A stretch of 64,000 bases of DNA from positions 85,446,569 through 85,510,568 of the forward strand of contig NC_067195.1 of NCBI RefSeq assembly GCF_000699445.3, given 5' to 3'. Below, piece by piece: positions 32,821-43,925 of the stretch. Origin of the DNA: Schistosoma haematobium (lineage: Eukaryota; Platyhelminthes; Trematoda; Strigeidida; Schistosomatidae). Each line of letters starts with the position of its first letter. The first letter of the stretch is position 1. Under the pieces are notes generated by a model that saw nothing but the letters and a program-made list of their open reading frames with translations, had not been told where the DNA came from and ran no database searches. Both the position numbers and the translations under genes were made by a program.

Positions 32821-33980
32821 AAACTGTATACTGGATTATTCTGTTGTTATTTTAACTTTTACTAAGAAGGAAAATAAATCGATTGATGGACCTTTTATTT
32901 AGCTTGCTACTACTTACTATTGTAATTAGTAACATAAGATGAAATGGACAATTTATTGATGAATGGTAGTCGTTCAAAATAAGTAATTACTTGAAGTTGA
33001 AAGCATGAATCAATGAATTCGGTTTCACTGATCTAATAGTAACACTTTATTTAAGAGATCTGAATGAATTCACATTGATACGTTTTGCAAACTGACAGCT
33101 ATTTACTTTGGAGGAGTTTCAAATTAAGGAGAAATATCTACTTAGTGTTCTTTGTTTCTTAATAATGAGTGAATCGACTATTTTCGTTAGTTAGAATTGG
33201 TATGTTTCCAATATAACCATTAGTCTTTTCACAGAATCAGTAAAGTTTAATATTCTGGAAGAAGAAAATACAGTTATTATTCGCAAAAATCCTCATCTAT
33301 GATAGCTTTATAACATTCCAATTAGCCGAGAATCGAATTGTTGACATCCCATAACTTGATATAGATTGCTTCTTCTCAAAATAATTATCCACTTGAATTA
33401 CTTCATAACGTTCGTATATATCTGGGCTACCTGGTTCTTTCATCTGGATATTTCAACAAATTATCTGTTTTTCTATTTGATTTAACACGTCATAATGCCT
33501 ATTAATCTCATATTCTATTAAGGTGCGTTTATGAAAAGTTGACGACATTTCGCTGTACATGTTGCAAAAGAGCCAAGTCAGAGACATTGTGATTGCTGGA
33601 AACATGCATAGAAAAGAATGAACAATAATCAGATGTTGATTCCTGAACTGTTATCATCGAATCGACGATCACTCAATATTTATCCTCAGGATCGATCAAG
33701 AAATTAGGAACTAAAACTTGTTGAAATACTGTGTGTTGAGAATTCTATATTGTACCAAAAATACAATATTGAATAAAGCCAATAATAATGAATCAGTACA
33801 GTTAATGAAAACGAATCCTGTCTAAACAACATTATCCACTTCTGTCAATTAATTCACAATTGAATGATATGGATTATCAACAATGATGCAGTTCAATCAA
33901 TTGAGAAGTTGGATACTAGTTTATTCATTTTATATTAATCAAATAACAGGACTAAAGACATTAAGATGACAGTTATTCGA
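32821..33980. other. no gene seen
   Basis: AT-rich sequence without recognisable coding or repeat motifs. Confidence 0.4.
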
Positions 33981-33982
33981 CT

Positions 33983-34066
33983 AAATAGAACGAAAGGGCC
34001 GTACATTTATTCCAGGTTTTCAATGGTGATCTAGCTTCAGTTGACTCATGATCTCAACTATTGTAA
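33983..34066 (+). mobile_element. SINE family A, 3' scrap
   Basis: CGAAAGGGCCGTAC... to GACTCATGATCTCAACTATTG; only the end of the hammerhead and the tail. Confidence 0.7.
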
Positions 34067-34740
34067 ATAGAATATCATCAATCAAGGTGAACGAACTTAA
34101 ATGTCTAGGCAATAAAGGTGATACTGTGTTTACAATATTTCACTTGTTCTTAAACATCTAGATCTCTTAATGATACTAACAGGATAGTGTTGAATTTTTT
34201 ACATAAAAGATTGAATAAGCTGGAACATGGAATGTTATTCAATCAGTAGTTTTATTCTTCATTTCATTCATTCATATAATGATCATATAAGATCTATTAA
34301 AAAATTTCACAAGATTTCCATTTCCATCAATTCAATTAATTAAATAATTAATCAACATTCTTGGCAAGACTATAATTTATAGACGAACCAATCAGATATA
34401 AGATAACAAGTCTCGGATTTTGGCGCGAAACGCACTCTCTCTCAAGATCACTTTAACCTTGCTCAAAGGTAGTTCATAAATTAGTCTCATCAATTATATT
34501 TATGATCTGCTATTTAAATTTAAGCCATATATGACCATACCCAAAATGAACTATGTTGTTGACATTTCATATTTCTTTATTCTGTCAGAAATGTTCATAA
34601 TACAATGAATAGAATACGACCTTTTTTTTCTAAATATTTGCGGTTTAAACAAGATTCATTATTTATAATATAGAATAGATGGTTTTGTTAAACTATTTGA
34701 CTAGTTTTTTCTTGGCATCAATTTAGTTTGATATATGTTT

Positions 34741-34860
34741 CTTACTTACTTACTTACGCCTGTTACTCCATATGGAGCATGGGCCGCCCACCAACACTCT
34801 CCATCCAACCCTATCCTCGGCAAACATTTCCAGTTCTATCCCATTGTTGTTCATTCTCCT
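34741..34860 (-). mobile_element. RTE LINE copy G, 3' part (split)
   Basis: (TAAG)n tail plus GCCTGTTACTCC-type 3' end. It is cut at TCATTCTCCT (34851-34860), which is repeated at 36656-36665, where the same RTE resumes. A PLE inserted here. Confidence 0.88.
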
Positions 34861-35448
34861 TTGTTCACCAACGTGCCACTTATAGAGACTATTGATTTTA
34901 TATGCAAGCAAATATCAAAGAAACAAATCAACATTGGCCTGCCTAACGATAACCTAAGGGAACTGCTCCTAAGATGCACTCTGAATGTACATTTTGTCTT
35001 CAACAATACTTACTATAGACAAATAGACGGGATAGCCATGGGCTCGCCTCTAGGCCCGATTTTAGCTGATCTCTTCCTAGCAAAGCTAGAAAATGGGCCT
35101 CTCAATGAGGCTATTAAGAAACTTGATTTATATTGCCGATACATTGACGACACCTTCATTATCGTAGATCAAAACACTAGTAAAGAGGAACTCCTAGATC
35201 AATTCAACAGTGTTCACCCAGCGATCACTTTCACTGGTGAAAGCGAGCATGATAAGAAGCTGAACTTCCTTGACGTCACACTAAGCAGACGAAGTGAAGG
35301 CACATTAAGTATAGAAGAAACCCCTCTTCATGCCAATATACTCACTTCTGCAGTTTCACACCCATCCGTTACAAGAGAAATTTGGTCAGATGTCTCACGA
35401 GCAGAGCAAAAGGATCTGTACAGTAGACACTCTAAGTCAGGAGCTTGA
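34861..35448 (+). pseudogene. PLE family-2 RT palm, copy A
   Basis: From LFTNVPLIETIDFICKQ (motif A Asp lost to truncation), DGIAMGSPLGPILAD (motif B), CRYIDDTFII (motif C, YIDD), KLNFLDVTLSRRSEG. The frame then drifts (ILTSAVSHPSVTREIW) because of a shift near 35330 relative to the linker frame. The upstream 40 residues of the frame come from RTE G. Confidence 0.85.
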
Positions 35449-36076
35449 ATTTATCAACAACTCACTGACCGAGATCGGCTACCCCAGCGCTTTCATTAAG
35501 AAGTACATGTATGATATAATAAAGAAGTCGGAGATTTCGACTGTTCGTAAGAAACCTTTATACATGAATGTGCAATTCAATGGGGATGTGGCTAGTGACA
35601 CTCTGAAATATAGGTTAACCAAAGTAATCACCAAGACATTCTACGCAGCCAATCTTGCGTTGACCTTCTCTTGTCGACCAGCGATGTCTACTCAAACGAA
35701 GGATAAGTTACCTGAGTTGGCCTCTTCCATGTGCATTTACAAATTCAGCTGCTCCTGTGGAGATAGCTATATAGGGCGTACTACCAGGCAACTTAACCAA
35801 CGAATGAGTGAACATCTACCAACTTGGTACATAAAGGGTCAGAGAAAAACTATTCGCAGTTCTATACTAGCACATCTTATTGATAGCGGTCATGCAGTAG
35901 ATAAATTGAAATCATTTCGAGTTATCTATCGTATACCTCCATCATTTCCCGACGGAGTCCGTTCCCGTCTCCTGTATATAGCTGAAGCCATTGGAATTCG
36001 TACATATAACCCCAATTTATGTGTACAGAAGAAATACGTGACCCCCCTATCCCTTCCATGGCCGGTTATAACTTAA
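35330..36076 (+). pseudogene. PLE family-2 linker and GIY-YIG, copy A
   Basis: RICTVDTLSQELEFINNSLTE linker, VQFNGDVASDTLKYRL, core CIYKFSCSCGDSYIGRTTRQL, RMSEHLPTWYIKG, SSILAHLIDSGHAVDKLK, and the end EAIGIRTYNPNLCVQKKYVTPLSLPWP. The endonuclease part is open and conserved. The junction to the RT frame is broken. Confidence 0.87.
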
Positions 36077-36655
36077 CTAGAACAACACATATAAGTGAAC
36101 AATATTGTTTTCAATTAGATCGTCATCAGGCTTTACTCTAATATACATGAATATTTATACGAAAATTTTAAACCAATCAAGTCAATATGAGTCAATAATC
36201 ACTATGAAATAGAATAAGTCACTACACATAAAATAGGTGAAAGTACAAGTTGATAGTAGTAGGAAGACAGGTGAACTGATAATAGTGAGAATAATAAAAT
36301 ACAATAACAAAACTCTTATCAATAGTTAATCGTTGGAAATAGAAGGTCAAATAAACATGGGTAAATAGACTAGGAATAGTAATCACAAAACATTAAAAAT
36401 CATTACGTAATAAGATGTGTGTAAATAATTAGATAGTGAAGAATACAAAGAGGCGGAACATTACAAACAAATAATGGATGTCTTCATGCTATCAACTTGT
36501 ACTTTTACCTATTATGTGTAGTGACTTATTCTATCTCATAGTGGTTATTGACCCATATTGCCTTGATTGGTTTAAAATTTTCGTATAAATATTCATGTAT
36601 ATTAGAGTAAAGCCTGATGACGATCTAACTGAAAACAATTGTTCGCTTATATGTG
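36077..36655. repeat. PLE family-2 terminal block with inverted arms
   Basis: Left arm from TAGAACAACACATATAAGTG; right arm is its imperfect reverse complement ending CGCTTATATGTGT. Arms of about 150 bases flank a 260-base centre. The same block occurs at 40678-41291 and 62284-62872. Confidence 0.88.
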
Positions 36656-37332
36656 TCATTCTCCTCATGTCTGTCATCATTTCTCAGCGTAATGTGTTCT
36701 TTGGCCTTTCTCTTTCCCGCTTCCTTTCACGATTCCGAGTTAGGGTTTGCATCGTGATGCAGTTTGGTGATTTGCGTAATATATATCCTATTCACTTTCA
36801 TCGTCTTTTCTTAATTTCCTCTTCAGCCGGAAGTTGATTTGTTCTCTCCCACAGTAGACTGTTACTGATGGTATCCGGTCAATGGATGTTGAGTATTTTG
36901 TGTAGACAACTATTTATAAATACTTGTACCTTCTTGATGATGGTTGGATTAGTTCTCCAAGTTTCAGTTCCGTATTGTAGAATTTTGTTGACGTTTGTGT
37001 TGAAGATTGTGACTTTGATATTGGTTGATAGTTGTTTTGAGCTCCATGTGTTCTTCAATTGTAGGAATGCGGCTCTTGCTTTGCTAGTCCTTGCCTTTGC
37101 ATCGGCATCCGATCCTCCTTCTTCATCGATGATGCTACCACCCAAGTACGTGAAGGATTCCACACCTTCCAGAGTTTCGCCATCAGGTGTGATGCGGTTG
37201 GTGTTCTCCGTGTTGTATTTGAGGACCTTGGCGAGGCTGTTGCTACACGAGCTGTTTTCATCTGCATTTGTTTGTGTGTATGGGATAGGAGGGCTAGGTT
37301 ATCTGCGAAGTCCAAATCGTCTAATTAGTTTT

Positions 37333-37542
37333 TGGTTGAGATCATGAATTAATTGATGTTAGACCACCGTTGGAAACCTGGAAGCACTGGACGGCCGTTT
37401 CGTCCTAGTATGGGACTCCTCAGCAGTGCGCATCCACGATCCCGCACCCCGCGGGATTCGAACCCAGGACCTACTGGCTTCGCGCCTGAGCACTTAACCA
37501 TTAGACCACTGAGCCGGCATCCAATGGTGTTAGTGTCTAACA
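37333..37542 (-). mobile_element. SINE family A inside RTE G, 13-bp TSD
   Basis: TSD TCTAATTAGTTTT at 37320-37332 and 37543-37555. Minus strand order: GTTAGACACTAACACC, tRNA-like head with B box GGTTCGAATCCC, hammerhead, and a tail ending near CATGATCTCAACC. The 5' leader is truncated. Confidence 0.92.
37384..37429 (-). ncRNA. hammerhead ribozyme, canonical, best copy
   Basis: Minus strand: stem I GCACTG (37429-37424) with CAGTGC (37389-37384), six pairs. CTGAGGA (37423-37417). Stem II GTCC/GGAC, four pairs with a seven-base loop. GAAA. Stem III from the palindrome ACGGCCGT, then C at the cleavage site. All core positions match the consensus. Confidence 0.88.
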
Positions 37543-38143
37543 TCTAATTAGTTTTGATCTGTTCATAGTGTTTCTTGCTTTCCCTCTGATGTCGAGGTTT
37601 TCATAATCCAGTCGACCACCAGAAGAAAGAGAGAGAGTAGACAGCCTTGCCTGACTCCGGTCCTTACTTGGAATGCATCAGTCAGCTGTCTTCCATGCAC
37701 GTCTTTGCACTGTAGTACGTCGTATGAGTTCCGGATAATATTGACAATCTTCTCAGGAACTCTATAGTGTCGAATACGTTTTCACAGTGTTCTCCTATCC
37801 ACACTGTCAAACACCTTTTCATAATCAGTAAAATTGATGTATAGCTATGAGTTACATTCAATTGATTGTTCGACGATGATCCGTAGTGTCGTAATTCGGT
37901 CTGTGCACGACAAATCCATACGGAATCCAGTCTGTTGATCTCGAAGTTGGGCGTCTACTGCGTCTTTCCTCTGGTTCAGCAACACTCTGCTGAAAACTTT
38001 CCCTGGTACTGATAGTAGTGTGATGCCTCTATATTCTCATATTTGCTCAGATCTCCTTTCTTTGGTATTTTGATAAAGTGTCCTTCTTTCCAATGTGTCG
38101 GTGGCACTTGATCCTCCTTCCAAATCTTCTTGAATAGTCACAT

Positions 38144-39231
38144 TAATTAACAAATAAATGTTTGCAATATTCTTTATATTTATATTCCATGACCGAGTGC
38201 AAATTATTTAAGCAAGAACACAAATATTCCTGAATAAACAGTTACGTACCTGAATTAGCTGGGATATATAGTAACAAAATATAATAGAACTGAATAGACG
38301 CAATTAGACTGAACTAATAGTGATACTGGAATAACACTGGAATTAGATCTCTTCAATTGATTTGGATTTATTTTGAGACTAACAATTCTATTGTAATGAA
38401 ATAAATACAAGACTGAGTTAGACTGATCATATCCACATTGTAGTGAAATTAATTCGAACTATCCAAAGTATCAATTAGTCAGAGTGTCTCCAATATTTAC
38501 AGATCAAGATAACAATGGATATATGACTATTAATAGATGGGCAGAAAGGTGACTAATCAAAAGTGATTCTTATACACATAGTTCCCTTTATCTCTTTGTT
38601 TTGAAGGGAGCAAGAAGAAAGGTTTGTACAGAATAACATGAATTCATTCTATTTCGTTTAGTTCTCGTAAGCTACTTTCAACCTGTGATGTTTAAAAATC
38701 CTGATTACAAAACGGATTCAAACTACCTACATGAAGTAATTTAGTTCGAAGTAACTTTGAAGATGGGAGGTAAAACCCAACTCCTACGCCCTGGATATTA
38801 GGACTTGTCCCATGAACTAACGTGAGCAGTAAACTGGGTGGTAGAGTTCGGACTAATCAATCACTCAACCAATACCCATAAACAATTACAAGCGCTGTAA
38901 AGAAAAATAGCACAGCTTTTTTAAGTTTGAAATAAAGTACGAGTGTAAGCAAACTTGATGGACTGAATAAATATTGTAAATATATACCTTATTTAAAAAA
39001 ACAGTCTATAACTTTGATAGTAACAGAAGTCTAAAGTGCTAGAAATAATTGGTACGTGCACAGGAGATATTGAGAGAATTCACATATAGGGTATCTGAAT
39101 TCGTCAGACAACTCATCACAAGTTAACTAATCGAATTAAATTAATACATTTGACAGCCATTTGCTCAATTTGATATCGTATTCCAAAATCATTTAATCAC
39201 ACATTGTCGTGCAATGATTGAAATTAGGTGT
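38144..39231. other. no gene seen
   Basis: AT-rich sequence. A slightly GC-richer patch at 38760-38880 is unrecognised. Confidence 0.4.
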
Positions 39232-39428
39232 TACCACCCTTGGTTTCTGCCTCAACAGTTTAGATGTTAAGTATTTACTCGTGAGATCGAAGGTCTTAGG
39301 TCCGAATATTGCATGTGGGACCGTTGATACACATTATTGAGAGGTCCAATTCTAGGAAGAAACGGCCATCCAATGCTTCCAGATTTTTCAATGGTGGTCT
39401 AACATTGATCGTTTCATGATCTCAATAA
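39232..39428 (+). mobile_element. SINE family A, decayed
   Basis: tRNA-like remnant (GGTCCGAATATTGC B box), hammerhead remnant with ATTGAGAGGTCC and GAAGAAACGGCC, and tail GTGGTCTAACATTGATCG. Confidence 0.7.
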
Positions 39429-40075
39429 AATCAATTCATCTTAAAAAATTGGTGAGAGGAACGTTGTCGTCTATTGTGTTTTAACTTTCAATTGAGAAGA
39501 TATATGACGATAATAAAACCTGTAAATGTACTGCAGTATTAAAAATTAGATAGCAATCCAAGGACCTGATATTATTGATTTGTTGGAAGAAGTTCAATAA
39601 TCAGTTCCAGAGCATGTACTACTTATGTACCTGCTTCAATATTACCATCAATTATATTACAATCTTGTTAGGCGATGAAAACCTGTGGAAGTTTTAGGGA
39701 AGTACATCATTCGGATGAATATTATGTCTTTTACTAATTACTATTCATCAGCAAGTATTATCTGAAACGTTATTTATGAAACAGGTATCTAGACAATACA
39801 TTTATAAATGAATATAGATGAAAGCTAAGTGACTGATCTAATTAGATGTGATTTTCTTAGTTCTTCAGTCTATATAGGTTTTCTGAATAACCTTTAAAAA
39901 TAATCCATAACACTTTATACTACTTAATAATATGTTTAGTAACATCAGTTGTAACAATTTAATAAGGTCAATGAACTTATTATTGCTTTTTCAACTTACA
40001 ATTACGGTATTCATCATTACCTTCGATGATTTTAGCCCATGTAATTTAAAATCTCAACAGTTATTATTTTAATAG
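39429..40075. other. no gene seen
   Basis: AT-rich spacer between two SINEs. Confidence 0.4.
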
Positions 40076-40290
40076 ATCATGAGTCAGTTGAAGCTAGATC
40101 ACCATGGAAAACCTGAATGCACTGGAAGGCCGTTTCGTTCTAATATGTGACTCCTCAGGAGTGCGCATCTGCAATCCGGCCACGTGAGATTCGAACCCAG
40201 TGTCTATCGGTCTTGCGCGCAAACGCTTAACCCCTAGGTCATTGAACTGCTATCCAATGGTGTTAATGTTTAACTTCAACTAATCCTTAA
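40076..40290 (-). mobile_element. SINE family A, moderately decayed
   Basis: Minus strand: leader GATTAGTTGAAGTTAAACATT, A-box region, B box GGTTCGAATCTC, hammerhead with CTGAGGA and GAAAC but stem II mismatched and TTC in place of GTC at the cleavage site. Confidence 0.8.
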
Positions 40291-40677
40291 CACAAATTCA
40301 ATTGTTGTATCGATTATTTCAAAAATGTTTTCATGGAATTGTTACCTTTTACAAAGAAAAACAAGGGTATTAGAATTTTTGAAAGGTTTTATTTACTTCA
40401 TTATTGTATTAGTTCATGTGCTTCTGTTTTCCTATAATCTTGCTTTATGTCATCACTTTTGTTTATTTAGTTTTTCTCATGTCAATACAGTGTGATTTTA
40501 CCGAAACTCTTATATATTATAAATAACATAATGATGTACACTTTGGAATGAATGTTTTATTCTAATTTAGTATTTCATTAATTAATTAGAATCCGCATTA
40601 GAAACGTTGAAATACATTCAATTCAGTAGTTGACATGTATACGACTTTTATATTCAAACAACAACAACAATATCATT

Positions 40678-41291
40678 AGAACAACACATATAAGTGAACA
40701 ATATTGTTTTCAATTAGATCGTTATCAGGCTTTACTCTAATATACATGAATATTTATACGAAAATTTTAAACCAATCAAGTCAATATGAGTCAATAATCA
40801 CTATGAAATAGAATAAGTCATTACACATAAAATAGGTGAAAGTACAAGTTGATAGTAGTAGGAAGACAGGTGAACTGATAATAGTGAGAATAATAAAATA
40901 CAATAACAAAACTCTTATCAATAGTTAATCGTTGGAAATAGAAGGTCAAATAAACATGGGTAAATAGACTAGGAATAGTAATCACAAAACATTAAAAATC
41001 ATTACGTAATAAGATGTGTGTAAATAATTAGATAGTGAAGAATACAAAGAGGCGGAACATTACAAACAAATAATGGATGTCTTCATGCTATCAACTTGTA
41101 CTTTTACCTATTATGTGTAATGACTTATTCTATCTCATAGTGGTTATTGACCCATATTGCCTTGATTGGTTTAAAATTTTCGTATAAATATTCATGTATA
41201 TTAGAGTAAAGCCTGATGACGATCTAATTGAAAACAATATTGTTCACTTATATGTGTTGTTCTAATTTTCACAATGGGAATCTTTAATATT
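40678..41291. mobile_element. non-autonomous PLE family-2 derivative with inverted arms
   Basis: Perfect TSD CAACAATATCATT at 40665-40677 and 41292-41304. The body is the family-2 terminal block (arms plus centre) and nothing else coding. Its right end carries 28 extra bases (AATTTTCACAATGGGAATC...) that are the reverse complement of the 5' end of the family-2 copy at 60622. It is therefore a PLE end-to-end fusion that moved as a unit. Confidence 0.9.
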
Positions 41292-41304
41292 CAACAATAT
41301 CATT

Positions 41305-42703
41305 ATCATCGGTATCATCTTGTGTATTGTATAGTGAATAACCTTTCAAAATGACATGGTGGATAATAAGTTGTGTGGTGGATGAAAACAAAAGTGGGGA
41401 TAAACAAATGTAAATGAATGGAAAATTATATAATTTGTTAGTAAAATCTGAGAACCATATAGTAAATACATCATTTGCAAAATATCAGTCGATCATCTTA
41501 GACTTTATTGTTCTTTCGTTTCCACACTAATCATTTTCTGTTCTCATTCTCTTTACTTCGATTTTCTTAATCTTCTGCTGCCAGGCATTTCACTTTCGAT
41601 TAGTAATACATACTACTTATATCTGTCAACATCAGTAACACACACCACAATATAGTTGTTAGAATGTGTTTTTCTTATTATTTAGGGATTAAAATAATGG
41701 ACTGTTTAATGATATTTGATCAGTTTGAGAATCAAATCTCCTTATGATTTGGTAGAATGAAAATGTAATATGCTGATGACTTTTATTGCTAACTTGATGA
41801 TTACGATGAAATCTATTATGTTGGAATTGTCGATCTTCATAGAGCACATCACAACTCTATCTTCGTTAGGAAACTCTTAATACAGGCTTAATCTTGGTAT
41901 GTAACTCTTCAGCAATCTACTTACAAAACATAATCAGAAGTTACGTACTAAGACTAAACAACTATTTAGTATTCTAGTAACCCCCAGGCTAAATCTACAC
42001 AGCAACTTGAACATGAGAGAAAAGGAATGAAACATAGAAGGAACGCTTTACTCCAAAAGTTCATTTATGGCACAGGAAATCTAGTGTATTTATAACATTT
42101 TAGATGGCCTTGGGCTTCTAGAAAATTCTGAAACGCTATTACACATAGTAACACCATAGATAATCATCCAAACAGAAACTCGATATGTGACGTTTCACTT
42201 TCTAGATGTTTCTGGTACAACTTTTATTAAATGTTGATTGTATAATATATTTCTCAACGTTTCCAGATCCTTTTATTGCTTTTTGTTTTCAAGATCACTC
42301 CCAACAGATTTTTCACCAGTTACAGAAAAAAAAAGAATCTGTATTAGTCCCGTCAACGATCATCTCTCAAGAATTGATAATCAATATCATTTATCAGTAA
42401 TAAATCATTTGACATTTGAAAAGGAAACCTATGACGCATTCAGTACTATTTCCCATCATTATAAATTGACAAGCAAATAAAACAACCAATTAGAATATCT
42501 GAAAACATTTTTGACGAAAGGTAAACATAACCCAAGGTTATTTCACAAGAATGAACCAATCATAATTCAAATCAAATTATTGACCCAATCATTCAAACAC
42601 CTATTAATCGATTATATATATATATGTATATAATATTAAGAGACATGTCAATCAGAGAACATGTATTATATATGATGTTGTACATGATTATTATTTAATA
42701 CAA
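41305..42703. other. no gene recognised; upstream of the 42.7-kb gene
   Basis: AT-rich. Short frames at 42206-42480 have no recognisable motif. A TATATATATATGTATATA stretch at 42614-42633 lies about 70-90 bases before the ATG and could act as a TATA region. Confidence 0.35.
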
Positions 42704-43143
42704 ATGACAAAGACATTATCTTTAATTCTTCAACCATTCAGTATTCTATTCATTAGTTTAGCTTTAATAATAAATCATTGGAATTGTGGCGGATTATTTA
42801 CATCATGTTTAAGAAATTATCAAACCACTTCAATATTATTAATATTATTCTTTTTCTTGGTATAGTACTTTTAACTATTGCATTTATACTTGATTTAATA
42901 ACTATCTGTTCTGAATCACTTGATTCAAATGCTTCATATTCTACAATTCGTTTCATTATATTAATATGTGGTTTAATGAATATACTTTTAGCTATTCTTA
43001 TTTATTCATTACAAATAGATCGTCAATTTTCTCGTTTAATATGTACAATTGGTATTGTATTTGCAATACAAGTTGCTTTACTTAATTTATTATTCTCTTC
43101 TTGTATTCATAGAAATCATCATTCTGAACCAATAGTTCATTGA
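42704..43143 (+). pseudogene. four-transmembrane claudin-like protein, paralogue 2, one-base frameshift
   Basis: ATG at 42704 starts MTKTLSLILQPFSILFISL (TM1), W26-N-C28-G-G-L-F-T-S-C35, then TTSILLILFFF before TAG at 42872-42874. The second frame continues LGIVLLTIAFILDLITI (TM2) and LICTIGIVFAIQVALLNLL (TM4) to TGA at 43143. One missing T in the run at about 42851-42855 explains the break: with it, spacing equals that of the 59.2-kb paralogue residue for residue. The rest is conserved, so this may be a recent lesion or a sequencing error rather than an old pseudogene. Family traits as in the 8.1-kb gene. Confidence 0.8.
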
Positions 43144-43744
43144 ATGGATGAATAATTCTATGTAAGTTATTCTGTTTGTATGTTGATATTACATTCCATT
43201 AATTCTTTGTTAAGTTTTAAAGCTTCATGTTTAAACTTATTGCTAACATTGTTGTTGTTGTTGTGTTTTTTTTCATAACAACTACCTGGTTCTAGTTTAT
43301 ACTTTATTCCCCACCCCATCCCACCCCCATTAAGCTATGTATTTATATATTCTTTTATATTATAATGCTAGTATTTTACTTACAATATAAATACTGTTAT
43401 ATCTGACTTTTCATTATATAATCCATTCTGTTTTAGTGATCGACTGATATGAACGATATAAAAAAAACAACCCATTAAAGATCAAAACCTTTGCTATTTG
43501 CTGTTGCACAGCTACTTTTCTCACTACTAGCTTAAAATCTTCTTTATGTGATTTAGTGCGAAGTAGTTAACTAATGATATACTTAATCTCGACACAATAC
43601 TGTCGTTCATGTTTAAAGCTTGTCAAATAACATGTGAATTTCAAAAAGAATCTGAATACTACCATTTATTTGAATTAACATAGGTTTTTAACCAGAACTA
43701 TTTATCTTTACTAACAGTTAGCTTGACAAAGCTTTAAATCATAA
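43144..43744. other. 3' flank of the 42.7-kb gene
   Basis: A (GTT)n tract at 43248-43265, a pyrimidine/C-rich run CCCCACCCCATCCCACCCCC near 43310 (the reverse-complement type run occurs beside the 59.2-kb gene near 59100), otherwise AT-rich. Confidence 0.45.
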
Positions 43745-43925
43745 ACTGGCCACTATTAAAAATCAGGAAGCAATCGGTAGCTGTTCCGTCCTAGTATGAG
43801 CCTCCTCACCAGTCCACGTCTGCGACCTCGCTATAGAGATTCAAACTCAGGACTTTCAGTCTGGTACACGATCGCCTAACCCACAGATTACTGAACCGAC
43901 ATCCATTTGTGTACATAATTAATGT
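43745..43925 (-). mobile_element. SINE family A, decayed
   Basis: Minus strand: B box AGTTTGAATCTC, hammerhead remnant GTGAGGAGGCTC with GGACGGAAC; the core is no longer intact. Confidence 0.65.

Larger units (their letters stand above)
34861..36655 (+). mobile_element. PLE family 2, copy A, 5'-truncated, with 10-bp TSD
   Basis: TSD TCATTCTCCT on both sides. It starts inside the RT at LFTNVPLIETIDF and ends with a 570-base terminal block made of two inverted arms (about 36084-36240 and 36505-36655). It is almost identical to copy B (60622-62872) over its length. Confidence 0.92.
36656..38143 (-). mobile_element. RTE LINE copy G, main part (split again by a SINE)
   Basis: Encodes on the minus strand GGSDADAKARTSKARAAFLQ, MDFADNLALLSHT (FADD decayed to FADN), [18 protein letters not shown] and the QTGFRMDLSC region up to about 38140. 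It is interrupted by a SINE at 37333-37542. Both RT and C-terminal parts carry stops. Confidence 0.85.

Noticed and set aside
42206..42480. overlapping short frames upstream of the 42.7-kb gene
   Set aside because: Two overlapping frames without motifs, probably non-coding 5' flank.
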